Both the position numbers and the translations under genes were made by a program. The notes under the pieces are model-generated. The model saw only the letters and a program-made list of their open reading frames with translations, was not told where the DNA came from and did no database searches. Shown in pieces: positions 25,445 to 34,251 of a stretch of 64,000 bases of DNA; position 1 is the stretch's first letter; every line of letters starts with the position of its first letter. The stretch is from NCBI RefSeq assembly GCF_900168115.1, contig NZ_FUZC01000010.1, positions 1-64,000 of the forward strand, in the 5' to 3' direction. The DNA is from Salegentibacter salinarum (lineage in GTDB: Bacteria > Bacteroidota > Bacteroidia > Flavobacteriales > Flavobacteriaceae).

Positions 25445-25897
25445 TTATTTACGTGATTTTGTAAGCTCCCGGTAAAGGAATTCTTTAAGCTCCTGGTTTT
25501 CTGATTTTAGTCTTTTATTTTCTTCTATTAAGGCAGCCGGCGTTTCAAGTTGAGTAAAAGTCACTATAAGGCCGGTAATGGCTTCTTCATTTTCAGAAAA
25601 ATAAGGTTGAATACACATTAAGAACCTGCGTTCATCACTCAATTTAATTTCCTTTTCCAGGACTGTTTCGGTAATTAAAACACCCCTAACGTTCTCAATA
25701 AAAGACTTGTGTTTCATTTTTTCTTTAATTCCGCATATATTTCTATCCAAATGTTCCTTATTCAGCTTAAAAAGTCTTCCCGCCGCCGGGGTAAAATCTT
25801 TTAAGAATAATTCAGAATCAATAAGAAGCTGGGGAACAATAGAATTTTCAAAATATTGTTTTAGGAAATTATTCTCCGGTGATAAACTATTGTACAT
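25445..25897 (-). CDS. PAS-domain protein with C-terminal coiled coil
   Basis: I start at the Met preceded by GGAAGGAG (ATG 25897, MYNSLSPENNFLKQYFENSI), which gives 150 aa; two more upstream Met codons (25933, 26002) are in frame. PAS residues include LLIDSELFLKDFTPAAGRLF and AITGLIVTFTQLETPAA, followed by a coiled coil (LIEENKRLKSENQELKEFLY). This matches the PAS domain often attached to CheR-type methyltransferases or kinases, but here it stands alone. Possible use is as a signal-binding partner. No DNA-binding or kinase domain is present. Confidence 0.7.
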   Translation of the reverse strand: MYNSLSPENNFLKQYFENSIVPQLLIDSELFLKDFTPAAGRLFKLNKEHLDRNICGIKEKMKHKSFIENVRGVLITETVLEKEIKLSDERRFLMCIQPYFSENEEAITGLIVTFTQLETPAALIEENKRLKSENQELKEFLYRELTKSRK

Positions 25898-26002
25898 AGT
25901 AACTCCTTCCTGAATGCTATTATTAGTGATCATTTTTGTTATGATTATTGAATAAAAATTAGAGAATTCGGTGTGCCAAACGTAGGCAAACCGAATTCTC
26001 AT

Positions 26003-26059
26003 TATGAAAATTCCGGGTTAATTTTGCCGCACTAAAATTTGTTTAGTTTTGCTTTAAAA
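26003..26059. other. gap before the small basic gene
   Basis: Short AT-rich spacer without features. Confidence 0.3.
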
Positions 26060-26182
26060 TTAACCTCCCACTTTTCTTCTGCCCTTCATTTTCTTTTCTT
26101 CAAGTTTACGTGCAGCTTTTTCTTGTTTACGTGCTTTTAAATCGACTTTTGAAGGTTTTAAATTTGTACCTCGCTTTGCCAT
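26060..26182 (-). CDS. 40-aa highly basic protein
   Basis: A compact frame with ATG at 26182 and TAA at 26060-26062. It encodes MAKRGTNLKPSKVDLKARKQ followed by EKAARKLEEKKMKGRRKVGG. Nearly half the residues are Lys or Arg, predicted to be one amphipathic helix, and the composition suggests nucleic-acid or ribosome binding. It is too short for many gene callers. I know it only as a conserved-looking hypothetical; the function is not established. Confidence 0.55.
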   Translation of the reverse strand: MAKRGTNLKPSKVDLKARKQEKAARKLEEKKMKGRRKVGG

Positions 26183-26290
26183 TTTATAGAATATTTTAAT
26201 TGAACAAAAATTTAATTAAATACCTACCTGTAGTAAAACCTTTATATAGCGAGTTAGGTTTCCCGTTTCGGGGAAATAGTAATTTCGTAG

Positions 26291-26331
26291 AGGCAAGCCT
26301 CAGCGTTTTTAACCTCGATTTTCGAGTAAAT
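26291..26331 (+). repeat. dispersed intergenic repeat, copy 5
   Basis: GCCTCAGCGTTTTTAACCTC followed by GATTTTCGAGTAAAT. It differs from copy 2 mainly in the GCGTTTTT centre. Confidence 0.5.
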
Positions 26332-26645
26332 AAAATTTAAAATAAAGGATGCAGGTTAAGAAAGCACACTCGCGGGTGCTTAATAAGTCGGGAAGATGAT
26401 CTTAAGTTTAGAAAAAACCTTGTTCATAGCTAAATTGCTAATAATTAAAATATTAACCTGCAATTTACCACCTTCTTGCATATAAACCAAAAAAAAAATT
26501 AAAAGCAGGAAAAATATTTAGGAGTGTGATAGGGTTAACTTTAAATCCATTTTGAGCCATATTTTAAAATGAAAACCATCTTTTTGTACCTTTAGGATTG
26601 GTAGTTTCAATTTTTAATCGGCAGTGAAAAAATAGCGTTTCAGTT
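26332..26645. other. gap upstream of the Crp-type regulator
   Basis: Roughly 310 bp with a poly-A tract (about 26490). TTTTTGTACCTTTAGG at 26581-26596 resembles a Bacteroidota promoter (TTTG...TAxxTTTG-like), about 50 bp before the regulator start. Confidence 0.4.
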
Positions 26646-27224
26646 ATGGAGAGTTTTATTAGGAAAAATATAGAAAGAACTCTGGGCGAAGAAATTTCGT
26701 CGGAAATGCTTACCCATTTAAAAGAGCTTTCTTTTGAAAAAACCTACGACAAAAAGGAATACTTAGTTGAAGCCGGAAGTGCCTGCAATTACCAGTTTTT
26801 TATTCTTGAAGGGGGGTGTTTTTCTTACTACCTTAGTGAAAAAGGAGATAAAAATGTAATTCAACTGGCTATTGAAGAATACTGGATCACAGATGCTTCC
26901 AGTTATTTTAGGGATACTGAAGCCGTTTCCACTATAGAAACGCTGGAGCCCACCAGAGCATTACTTATCAATAAAGAAAATTTCGAAAAACTCTGTCGCA
27001 TGCATCCCTTATTCGATAGGTTTTTTAGAATTCTACTCCAGAATTCATTAGCTTCCTTACATACGAGAATTGCCAAGACTATTAGTGAAGATGCCGATCA
27101 TAGGTATAAAAGTTTTTCAAAACGTAACCCGCATTTTATAAAACGCATTCCGCAGTACCTTATCGCATCCTACCTGGGGATTAAACCCCAATCTTTAAGC
27201 AGGATTCGTAAGAACCTTTACTAA
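26646..27224 (+). CDS. Crp/Fnr-family transcriptional regulator
   Basis: A 192-aa protein with a cyclic-nucleotide-type sensor domain (KEYLVEAGSACNYQFFILEG; YYLSEKGDKNVIQLAIEEY) and a C-terminal helix-turn-helix (IPQYLIASYLGIKPQSLSRI). The residues for cAMP binding are not conserved, as in the Bacteroidota Crp/Fnr subfamily with no known ligand. It lies upstream of, and collinear with, the DsbA-like/YceI/DODA genes and could regulate them; a repeat copy sits between them. Confidence 0.9.
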   Translation: MESFIRKNIERTLGEEISSEMLTHLKELSFEKTYDKKEYLVEAGSACNYQFFILEGGCFSYYLSEKGDKNVIQLAIEEYWITDASSYFRDTEAVSTIETLEPTRALLINKENFEKLCRMHPLFDRFFRILLQNSLASLHTRIAKTISEDADHRYKSFSKRNPHFIKRIPQYLIASYLGIKPQSLSRIRKNLY

Positions 27225-27292
27225 ACCCCACTTAATTAACATAGGTGAATTATTTTAATAAGATTGTTCCCCATCTTTGTATAACAATTATT

Positions 27293-27337
27293 GAGTAAAC
27301 TACCTCGGAGCATTTAAATCTTGATTATCGAGTTAAA
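27293..27337 (+). repeat. dispersed intergenic repeat, copy 2
   Basis: GAGTAAACTACCTCGGAGCA followed by TTTAAATCTTGATTATCGAG. It is the best-conserved copy and lies 30 bp upstream of the DsbA-like gene. Confidence 0.6.
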
Positions 27338-27366
27338 TTTATATTCAGCATTATAAAAAAAGAAAT

Positions 27367-28068
27367 ATGAAAGTTAAAATATGGTCAGACGTAAGATGTC
27401 CTTTTTGCTACATCGGAAAGAAAAAATTTGAAGCTGCGCTGGCAAAGTTTCCACAGGAAAAAGAAATAGAGGTTGAATGGAAAAGTTATCAGCTAGATCC
27501 AAATTTAAAGACCGATCCTAATCTCAGTACCCTGGAGTATTTCGTTAAAGCAAAAGGTGTAAGCGAAACTCGGGCAAAAGAAATGTTTAGCGGCGCAACC
27601 AATATGGCTGCTGAAGTTGGGTTGAAGTTTAATCTGGAAACTTCGGTGACCGCCAATTCATTTATGGCCCACAGGCTTATTCAAATGGGTAAATCAAAAG
27701 GCCTGGGAAATGAAATTGAAGAAGCACTATTTATAGCTCATTTTGAGGAAGCAAAAAATATAGATAATGCTGAAGTTTTACAGGGCATTGGTATCTCAAG
27801 AGGGTTAGAAACGGGAGAAGTAAAAAACACCCTGGAATCTGATGCTTTTGCTTATGAAGTGAAGCAGGATGAAATGGAAGCGCGCAATATTGGAGTAAGA
27901 GGAGTTCCATTTTTTGTGATAGATGATAAATATGCAATTTCGGGAGCGCAGCCTACAGATGCCTTTTTGCAAACCCTGGAAAAAGCCTGGAAAGAATTTA
28001 AACCGAAGAAAAATCATTTGGAAGTTTCTGAAGGAGATTCCTGTGCAACTTATGGAAATTGTGATTAA
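27367..28068 (+). CDS. DsbA-family oxidoreductase (FrnE-like)
   Basis: A 233-aa thioredoxin-fold protein. MKVKIWSDVRCPFCYIGKKK has the CPFC active site (Cys12/Cys15), and the helical insert and the cis-Pro loop (GVRGVPFFVIDDKYAISGAQ) follow the FrnE/2-hydroxychromene-carboxylate isomerase group. No signal peptide is present, so it is cytoplasmic, and it is likely a thiol oxidoreductase or isomerase. Extra Cys in the tail (GDSCATYGNCD) gives a second potential redox pair. The start ATG is 30 bp after the repeat copy. Confidence 0.9.
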   Translation: MKVKIWSDVRCPFCYIGKKKFEAALAKFPQEKEIEVEWKSYQLDPNLKTDPNLSTLEYFVKAKGVSETRAKEMFSGATNMAAEVGLKFNLETSVTANSFMAHRLIQMGKSKGLGNEIEEALFIAHFEEAKNIDNAEVLQGIGISRGLETGEVKNTLESDAFAYEVKQDEMEARNIGVRGVPFFVIDDKYAISGAQPTDAFLQTLEKAWKEFKPKKNHLEVSEGDSCATYGNCD

Positions 28069-28070
28069 AT

Positions 28071-28154
28071 ATGAAAATTGCTCTAATAGGCGCCACCGGA
28101 TTTCTGTGGTTAGAAGTATTAGATAGAGGCTCCCAAGTAACTGGTGCTGATTGA
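28071..28154 (+). pseudogene. truncated start of an NAD(P)-dependent oxidoreductase
   Basis: MKIALIGATGFLWLEVLDRG then SQVTGAD and TGA: the first beta-alpha of an SDR/NAD(P)-binding domain (GATGFxG pattern, last Gly lost), followed directly by a stop. It starts 2 bp after the DsbA-like stop. The rest of the gene is absent. Confidence 0.5.
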
Positions 28155-28218
28155 TGAGTCCGAAAATCCGGCATATATTAAACAATGAAACTTTATTAAT
28201 TAATCTAAACTAAATATT

Positions 28219-28791
28219 ATGAAACAAGTATTTTCTTTTTTGTTTATCGCTTTTTTAAGCACAAACATTTTCGCACAAACAACCTGGAAGGCCGATCCGG
28301 CCCATACGCAGGTTTCTTTTGACATTGTACACCTTGGAATTGCTGAAATAGAAGGGCAATTTGGAGAATTTCAAGGTAGTATAACAGCATCTAATGACGA
28401 TTTTAGTAAGGCAGAATACGAAATGGAAATAGATGTAGCCTCTATTAACACTGGCGTAGAAAGAAGGGACGGCCACCTTAAAAGTGCCGATTTTTTTGAT
28501 GTTGAAAACCATCCTAAGCTGATTTTTAAAAGTAATTCTTCAGAAAAAATTGGAGATAGCAAATATAAGGTTACCGGAGACCTTACTTTTCACGGAGTTA
28601 CAAAACCGGTTACTTTAGAGGTTTGGCACCGTGGTACGATAGAAAATCCGCAGAGTAAAGATATGACTTCCGGATTTGCTATTACAGGAACCATAAAACG
28701 ATCTGACTTTAATTTAGGAGCCGATTTCCCTGAGCCAATGCTTAGTGATGAGGTGAATATTGAAGTAGACGGAGAATTCATTAAGCAATAA
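28219..28791 (+). CDS. YceI-family periplasmic lipid-binding protein
   Basis: A 190-aa protein with a signal peptide (FSFLFIAFLSTNIFAQ, cleaved near residue 20). The mature lipocalin-like fold begins TTWKADPAHTQVSFDIVHLG and contains VASINTGVERRDGHLKSADF and FHGVTKPVTLEVWHRG, the family landmarks. YceI proteins bind isoprenoid or other amphipathic molecules in a beta-barrel. It is followed 66 bp later by the DODA-type gene, likely in the same operon. Confidence 0.93.
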   Translation: MKQVFSFLFIAFLSTNIFAQTTWKADPAHTQVSFDIVHLGIAEIEGQFGEFQGSITASNDDFSKAEYEMEIDVASINTGVERRDGHLKSADFFDVENHPKLIFKSNSSEKIGDSKYKVTGDLTFHGVTKPVTLEVWHRGTIENPQSKDMTSGFAITGTIKRSDFNLGADFPEPMLSDEVNIEVDGEFIKQ

Positions 28792-28857
28792 ATATTGAGA
28801 GGAGACTGTAAGTTCATGAACTGAATTTATAAGCCTCCTCTTTTTAAAATACATAAA

Positions 28858-29691
28858 ATGTCAGCCCTATCAGATTTTAATAAGTTTACAGCTAACCTAC
28901 CCAGAAAGGAACAACCCATGCCTGTTTTGTTTATTGGTCACGGTTCACCTATGAATGGCATTCAGGATAACGAATTTAGTAGCGGCTGGAAGAAAATGGC
29001 AGAAGAAATGCCTACGCCAAAAGCTGTTTTGGTGGTTTCGGCGCATTGGCTCACTTACAGAACCAGAATTACAAGTATGGAATTTCCTAAAACCATCCAC
29101 GATTTTGGTGCTTTCCCTCAGGAATTATTTCAGGTTCAATATCCTGCACCGGGAAGTCCTTTAATAGCTAAAGAGACCAGAGATTTGGTGAAATCTACAG
29201 CCATTGTAGAAGATCACGATTGGGGTTTAGACCATGGTGCCTGGACCTTAGTGAGGCATATGTATCCGGCAGCAGATATTCCGGTTTTACAACTCAGTCT
29301 AGACCATAGTAAAGACGAAAAATATCATTTTGAACTTGCCAAGGAATTAATGGAACTCAGGTATAAGGGTGTTTTAATTATTGGTAGCGGTAATATGGTT
29401 CACAATCTAAAAATGCTGGCCTGGGATAAAATAGAAGAACCGGGTTATGGTTATGATTGGGCTTTGGAGATGAATGATAAATTTAAAAAGTATATTTCTG
29501 AAGGCGATTTTAATCGGCTTATTAATTATAAACATCTGGGAGCAGAGGCGAAACTGGCCATTCCAACTCCAGAGCATTATCTCCCCTTGCTTTATACCCT
29601 TGGGTTAAAAGATAAAAATGAAGAAATATCCTTTTTCAATGATAAAGCCGTCGCGGGCTCTTTAACAATGACTTCAGTAAAAATTGGATAA
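28858..29691 (+). CDS. DODA-type extradiol dioxygenase family protein (YgiD-like)
   Basis: A 277-aa class III extradiol dioxygenase-like protein. The conserved His/metal ligands are visible in MPVLFIGHGSPMNG, LVVSAHWLTY and DYDWGLDHGAWTLVRHMYP-like DHDWGLDHGAWTL. Additional family features are VLIIGSGNMVHNLKML and PTPEHYLPLLYTLG. Members cleave catechols; YgiD in E. coli acts on L-DOPA in vitro. The conserved cluster YceI/DODA in Bacteroidota suggests an envelope or phenolic stress role. The substrate is not known here. Confidence 0.9.
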   Translation: MSALSDFNKFTANLPRKEQPMPVLFIGHGSPMNGIQDNEFSSGWKKMAEEMPTPKAVLVVSAHWLTYRTRITSMEFPKTIHDFGAFPQELFQVQYPAPGSPLIAKETRDLVKSTAIVEDHDWGLDHGAWTLVRHMYPAADIPVLQLSLDHSKDEKYHFELAKELMELRYKGVLIIGSGNMVHNLKMLAWDKIEEPGYGYDWALEMNDKFKKYISEGDFNRLINYKHLGAEAKLAIPTPEHYLPLLYTLGLKDKNEEISFFNDKAVAGSLTMTSVKIG

Positions 29692-29883
29692 AAATCAGCT
29701 TAATGGCTGAAATTAAGACTGAAAGTTTGAAATAAAAGTTACCTATTTCTTTTTGAAAAAACTCTAAAAAGGAAATTCTGAAGATTTAAACTTTCGGAAC
29801 GTTTGAATAATTTAATAACCTGATTCCCGTCATTTTTAAAAGCTGACTAAGCATATAATTTTGTGTCTCTAAAAGCAGTTAAG

Positions 29884-31565
29884 ATGATGACTACTACGCC
29901 ACTTACCGACCTTGAAATTGCTCAAAAGATCGGGTTAAAACCTATTGCTGAAATTGCCCTAAAATTTGGACTTGATGCTCAAGAAATTGAAATGTATGGT
30001 AAGTCCAAAGCCAAACTTCCACTAATAGAATTGAAGGAAAAGGTATAAAACAGCAACCTAATCCTGGTTTCGGCTATTTCCCCCAACTCCGGCCGGGGAA
30101 GGGAAGACAACCGTTTCCATTGGACTTTCAGAAGCCTTAAACCGACTAGGAAAGAAAACCACGGTTGTTTTACGTGAACCTTCTTTGGGACGGGTATTGG
30201 GATTAAAGGTGGCGCCAAAGGAGGAGGCTGTTCGCAGGTTCTCCCTATGGAAGATATAAACCTTCATTTTACTGGAGATTTTTTAGCAATAGATAAATAT
30301 CATAATTTGCTTGCTACCCTGGTAGATAACAATATTCAGTCAAAAATAAATAATCTTGATTTTGATCCCCACACTATTTCTCTTAAAAGAGTGATGGATG
30401 TAAACGATCGTTCCCTTCGGAATATCGTTATTGGGCTTGGAGGAACCGTTTCAGGAATTCCAAGGGAGAGCGGATTTGACGTTACTGCGGCTTCAGAGAT
30501 TATGTCCATTATGTGCCTTGCCGAAAATCTGGACGATTTAAAAGGACGTTTAGGGAATATTTTTATTGGGTATACCTTTGGAAAAAAAACAAGTTTTTGC
30601 CCGTCATCTTAATGCCGAAAGTGCTATGGCTACCTTACTTAAAGATGTGTTTAAACCAAACCTTGTACAACTATTGAAGGAAATCCTGCAATTATTTATT
30701 TAGGTCCTTTTGCAAATATCGCCCAGGAACCAGCTCTGTTATCGCCACTCGAATGAGGTGAGTCTTTCAGATTATACGGTGACTGAGGCTGGTTTTGGTT
30801 TTGATCTTGGTGGAGAAAAATTCCTTGATATAAAATGTCAAAGTGCAGGCCTGGCGCCTAAGGTTGTGGTAATGACAACAACTATTAGAGCGCTAAAGTA
30901 TCCCGGCGGTGCAGATTTAAAGACGCTTACAATTCCTAATGTAGAGGCCTTAATTAAAGGACTTCCCAATCTGGAAAAACACCTGGAAAACGCACAATTA
31001 TATAATATAACCACGGTTATTGCCATCAACAAATGTTACACCGATAGCGATGAAGAGATTCAGGTTATTTTTGACCTGGCCCGAAAACTAAATATTAAAG
31101 TTGCCCTTTCTGATGGTTGGGCTAAAGGAGGAGCAGGAGCGCGTGATTTAGCTGCCAAAGTAATAGAAGCTATTGAAGAGAATAATTCAGATTTTAAACC
31201 GCTTTACAACTGGGAGCAGGATGTGGTGACCAAAATAGAAACCATTGCTAAAAAAAGTACAAGGAGCTGAAAGGGTAGAATTTTCTCCCAAAGCGAGGAG
31301 AAACCTTAAAACCATTATAGATCTGGGACTGGAAGAATTAGCGGTTTGTATCGCAAAAAACCAAAAATCTTTATCGGATAATCCGGCACTATTAGGAAGA
31401 CCTACAGGATTTACATTAACTGTGAGAGAGATTGAAATAGCTACCGGTGCAGGATTTCTTATTCCCATAACCGGAGATATGATGCGAATGCCCGGCGTAC
31501 CGGCGCATCCTGCTTCAGAAAATATAACAGTAAATTTGGAAGGAAATATTTCGGGGCTGGTTTAA
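29884..31565 (+). pseudogene. fhs: formate-tetrahydrofolate ligase, broken by several indels
   Basis: The remains of formyl-THF synthetase are spread over several frames. In order: TPLTDLEIAQKIGLKPIAEI (29893), TAA, the P-loop [20 protein letters not shown] (about 30092), [20 protein letters not shown] (30235), [40 protein letters not shown] (30797), AKGGAGARDLAAKV, and REIEIATGAGFLIPITGDMM before TAA. At least five frame changes and one in-frame stop separate the parts, though residues remain well conserved, so decay is recent. A functional gene would make 10-formyl-THF from formate. TATAATTTTG (29853-29862) is a promoter candidate. Confidence 0.9.
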
Positions 31566-31597
31566 GGGCAAGATTTATTTTTTTTCAAATTCAAAAG

Positions 31598-31627
31598 AAC
31601 CTTCCGGTGTTTGCCGGAAGGTTTTTA
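31598..31627. terminator. rho-independent terminator between fhs relic and agcS
   Basis: AACCTTCCGG pairs with CCGGAAGGTT around TGTTTG and is followed by TTTT. Confidence 0.8.
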
Positions 31628-31641
31628 ATTATCTAAAATTA

Positions 31642-31680
31642 TTTATTCGATAATCAGGATTGCTCTGAGGTATTTTACTC
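31642..31680 (-). repeat. dispersed intergenic repeat, copy 4
   Basis: On the minus strand: ACCTCAGAGCAATCCTGATT followed by ATCGAATAAAT. Its left part overlaps the last codons of the symporter gene. Confidence 0.5.
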
Positions 31681-33738
31681 TGAAGTTTTAGTAGATAATT
31701 CTCCTGCTTTCAACTTTCGGTTATATTCCTTTAGGTCATTTCTTACCTCGCCAGACATAATGTATAAACCTATAATATTGGGGAAAGACATGGTTAAAAT
31801 CATCATATCAGAGAAATCAAGCACAGCTCCAAGCCCTACTGAAGCCCCAACTACCACAAATAGAAGGAACATAGATTTAAAAACCAATTCGCTCCTGTTG
31901 GTTTTTCCGAATATATAAGTCCACGCGCGAAGCCCGTAATAAGACCAGGAAATCATAGTAGAAAATGCGAAGAGAAATACAACCACACTCAACACATAGG
32001 GGAACCACGGCATTACGGTAGCAAAAGCTCCCGAGGTAAGTTGCACCCCGCCAATGCCTTCTACCTCGTGCATCCCTGTAAAAATTAGAACAAGGGCGGT
32101 CAAAGTACAGATGATTACAGTATCAATAAAAGGTTCAATTAAAGCCACATAACCTTCAGAAGCAGGATGTCTTGTTTTTCCCGCACTGTGGGCAATGGCC
32201 GCCGAACCCACTCCAGATTCGCTGGAGAATGCAGCTCTTTGAAAACCAACAATAAGAACGCCTATTACTCCGCCTTTCAAGGCTGTAGCATTAAATGCTC
32301 CATTATAAATTGCAGAAAATGCTGAACCAATATTTTCGAAATTTACGCCAATAACTACAAGTGCAGATACGACATAAATTAAGGCCATTAAAGGTACAAT
32401 TCTTCCGGTAACTTTACCTATACTCTCAATACCTCCAAGGATTACCAGGCCAACCAATCCTGCAAGGGCCAAACCAAAATAAAAACCATTTCCTTCCATA
32501 AATTTAAACTGACTTGCAAGAATCTCGAAAGACTGGTTTGCCTGAAACATATTCCCGCCACCCAGGGTTGCTCCAATACAAAGAACAGCAAAAAGAACCG
32601 CCAGAACCTTTCCGAAGCCTTTCATGTTTCTTCGTTCAAGCCCGTGTTGTAAATAATTCATAGGGCCACCAAAGATCTTTCCTTCCTTATTAATAACCCT
32701 ATATTTAATCCCCAAAGTACATTCAACAAATTTTGAAGCCATACCTAAAAGTCCGGCAATAATCATCCAAAAGGTTGCTCCAGCTCCTCCCAAAGATATA
32801 GCAATGGCTACACCGGCAATATTTCCCAGCCCCACCGTAGCAGAAACTGCGGTAGCCATGGTTTGAAAATGAGTAATTTTTCCGGGTGCAGTAGGATCAT
32901 CATATTTTCCCCGCGCCAGGTCTATAGAATGTCTTACCCCTTTAAAATTTATAAAACCCATTTTTACCGTAAAAAAAGCAGCACCAAATATCAACCAAAT
33001 CACTATCAGAGGTATATTATGGGTTTGAGGATCTCCATTAGGATGAGCAACCGGCAGGGGAGTGGGGTATTTAATTTCGGCTAAATTATGAGCGCCGGCT
33101 TTAATAAGGTCATCGCTGTTGTTGGAATCGTAAATTACATCTCCGGTCTTGGTTAGGTGTTTCAGGCTCCCGTTGGTATTCGCATAAATATTTAAATCAC
33201 CCTGGTTTTTTGAATTTACTATCGCTATAAGATCTCCTTCATTTACCTTTTCACCCTCATTAACTTTCCATTCCTTAAGTAAATAACGATCTTCTATAGA
33301 AGGGCTCCAATTTGGGATAGGTACTTTAGCAACTTCGGCATAAACTACTGGATCATAAATCCCAAATGCGGTAAACGGATCCCAAAACAGGAAACTCCCA
33401 AGGCTTTCTACCAGGGGAACAGCGGCACCATTAAAATGTTCGGTAATTGCTTTGGGCTTTATTTTAAACTCACTGGTAAGACTGGTACCTTCACTATCGG
33501 TAATCTTTACTTTATAAGAAATTCCTTCTGTAAGTCCGTAAGCCGATTTTGATTCTAAACCGGTATTTTGATCAGACCATTTATAAGTATAAGGAGGTTC
33601 ACCACCCGAGACCTCTAAATCAATAAATCCGTCATTGATTAAATTTGATATATTTCCGGCTTTAACATCTACCTTAAGTTCCTGGGCATTTAAAATTGAG
33701 AGCGGAAGTAAAAGGATTAAAAGAAAATATTTTTTCAT
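31675..33738 (-). CDS. Na+/alanine-type symporter with extracytoplasmic SprB-like and lipoyl-like domains
   Basis: A 687-aa protein. Residues 1-18 form a signal peptide (FLLILLLPLSILNAQ). Residues 37-85 resemble an SprB-type repeat (DLEVSGGEPPYTYKWSDQ, YKVKITDSEGTS). Residues 150-205 look like a biotinyl/lipoyl-type domain (LLKEWKVNEGEKVNEGDLIA, GSLKHLTKTGDV) without an obvious modified Lys. Residues 240-670 are a normal AgcS carrier (VSATVGLGNIAGVAIAISLG, GFQRAAFSSESGVGSAAIAH). The carrier moves alanine or glycine with Na+ across the inner membrane. The N-terminal part of about 240 residues is not present in ordinary AgcS proteins and would sit in the periplasm. Domain calls are from motif recognition only. 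Confidence 0.85.
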   Translation of the reverse strand: MKKYFLLILLLPLSILNAQELKVDVKAGNISNLINDGFIDLEVSGGEPPYTYKWSDQNTGLESKSAYGLTEGISYKVKITDSEGTSLTSEFKIKPKAITEHFNGAAVPLVESLGSFLFWDPFTAFGIYDPVVYAEVAKVPIPNWSPSIEDRYLLKEWKVNEGEKVNEGDLIAIVNSKNQGDLNIYANTNGSLKHLTKTGDVIYDSNNSDDLIKAGAHNLAEIKYPTPLPVAHPNGDPQTHNIPLIVIWLIFGAAFFTVKMGFINFKGVRHSIDLARGKYDDPTAPGKITHFQTMATAVSATVGLGNIAGVAIAISLGGAGATFWMIIAGLLGMASKFVECTLGIKYRVINKEGKIFGGPMNYLQHGLERRNMKGFGKVLAVLFAVLCIGATLGGGNMFQANQSFEILASQFKFMEGNGFYFGLALAGLVGLVILGGIESIGKVTGRIVPLMALIYVVSALVVIGVNFENIGSAFSAIYNGAFNATALKGGVIGVLIVGFQRAAFSSESGVGSAAIAHSAGKTRHPASEGYVALIEPFIDTVIICTLTALVLIFTGMHEVEGIGGVQLTSGAFATVMPWFPYVLSVVVFLFAFSTMISWSYYGLRAWTYIFGKTNRSELVFKSMFLLFVVVGASVGLGAVLDFSDMMILTMSFPNIIGLYIMSGEVRNDLKEYNRKLKAGELSTKTSE

Positions 33739-33748
33739 AGTTTAATTT

Positions 33749-33904
33749 CTAAATTTGAAATTCCACACCGGCAAAAACAGTGTTTTTTCCCTTAGAAATC
33801 ATCGGGTTAGCTTTTATGTATTTCAATTTAATCTCTCTTGAAAATGAAGCGATAAAAAAGGGAAAATTATTCAAATTAGAAAAAAATCTTAGGTCACCGT
33901 GTTT
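33749..33904 (-). pseudogene. C-terminal fragment of an outer-membrane protein
   Basis: The minus-strand frame reads LRFFSNLNNFPFFIASFSRE, IKLKYIKANPMISKGKN and TVFAGVEFQI before TAG at 33749; no start codon is present. The ending with alternating aromatic residues and a terminal F-x-I is a beta-barrel C-terminus. It lies just upstream of the symporter gene and is probably a remnant. Confidence 0.35.
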
Positions 33905-34089
33905 TCATCAGGTAGATAAAATAGAAAATAAGAAAAGCATAAGCTCCCGTGACCACCGAGAAGAAAAATAAAACGGTTTTTACTCCTGTTTTATTCTTAT
34001 ATGAATTTGAAAAATTAGCTGTAAAGATAAAGTATAATCATTAGTTAGAAAAATTGAAAAACAAACATTTAAACTCAAAATAATGAGGC

Positions 34090-34190
34090 TTACTCGATAA
34101 TCTAGGTTTAAATGCTCCGAACCTAAGATTGAAAATTAAACAATGGTTCTCAATGGATACCTTGTGAGCGTGCTTCGGGGTAGTTTACTT
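34090..34190 (-). repeat. dispersed intergenic repeat, extended copy 3
   Basis: On the minus strand: TTCGGAGCATTTAAACCTAG followed by ATTATCGAGTAAG. The second part of the region, also read on the minus strand, is AAGTAAACTACCCCGAAGCA followed by CGCTCACAAGG, which repeats the AAACTACCYCGRAG start again. It may be two copies or an extended form. Confidence 0.5.
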
Positions 34191-34251
34191 CCTAAATATT
34201 TTAGAAGCGTATAATTTTTTCCTATTTTTAGTTTCTTAAACCTGCCATAAC

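Noticed and set aside
30838-31032. minus-strand frames in the fhs region
   Set aside because: Antisense shadows of the formate-tetrahydrofolate ligase relic.
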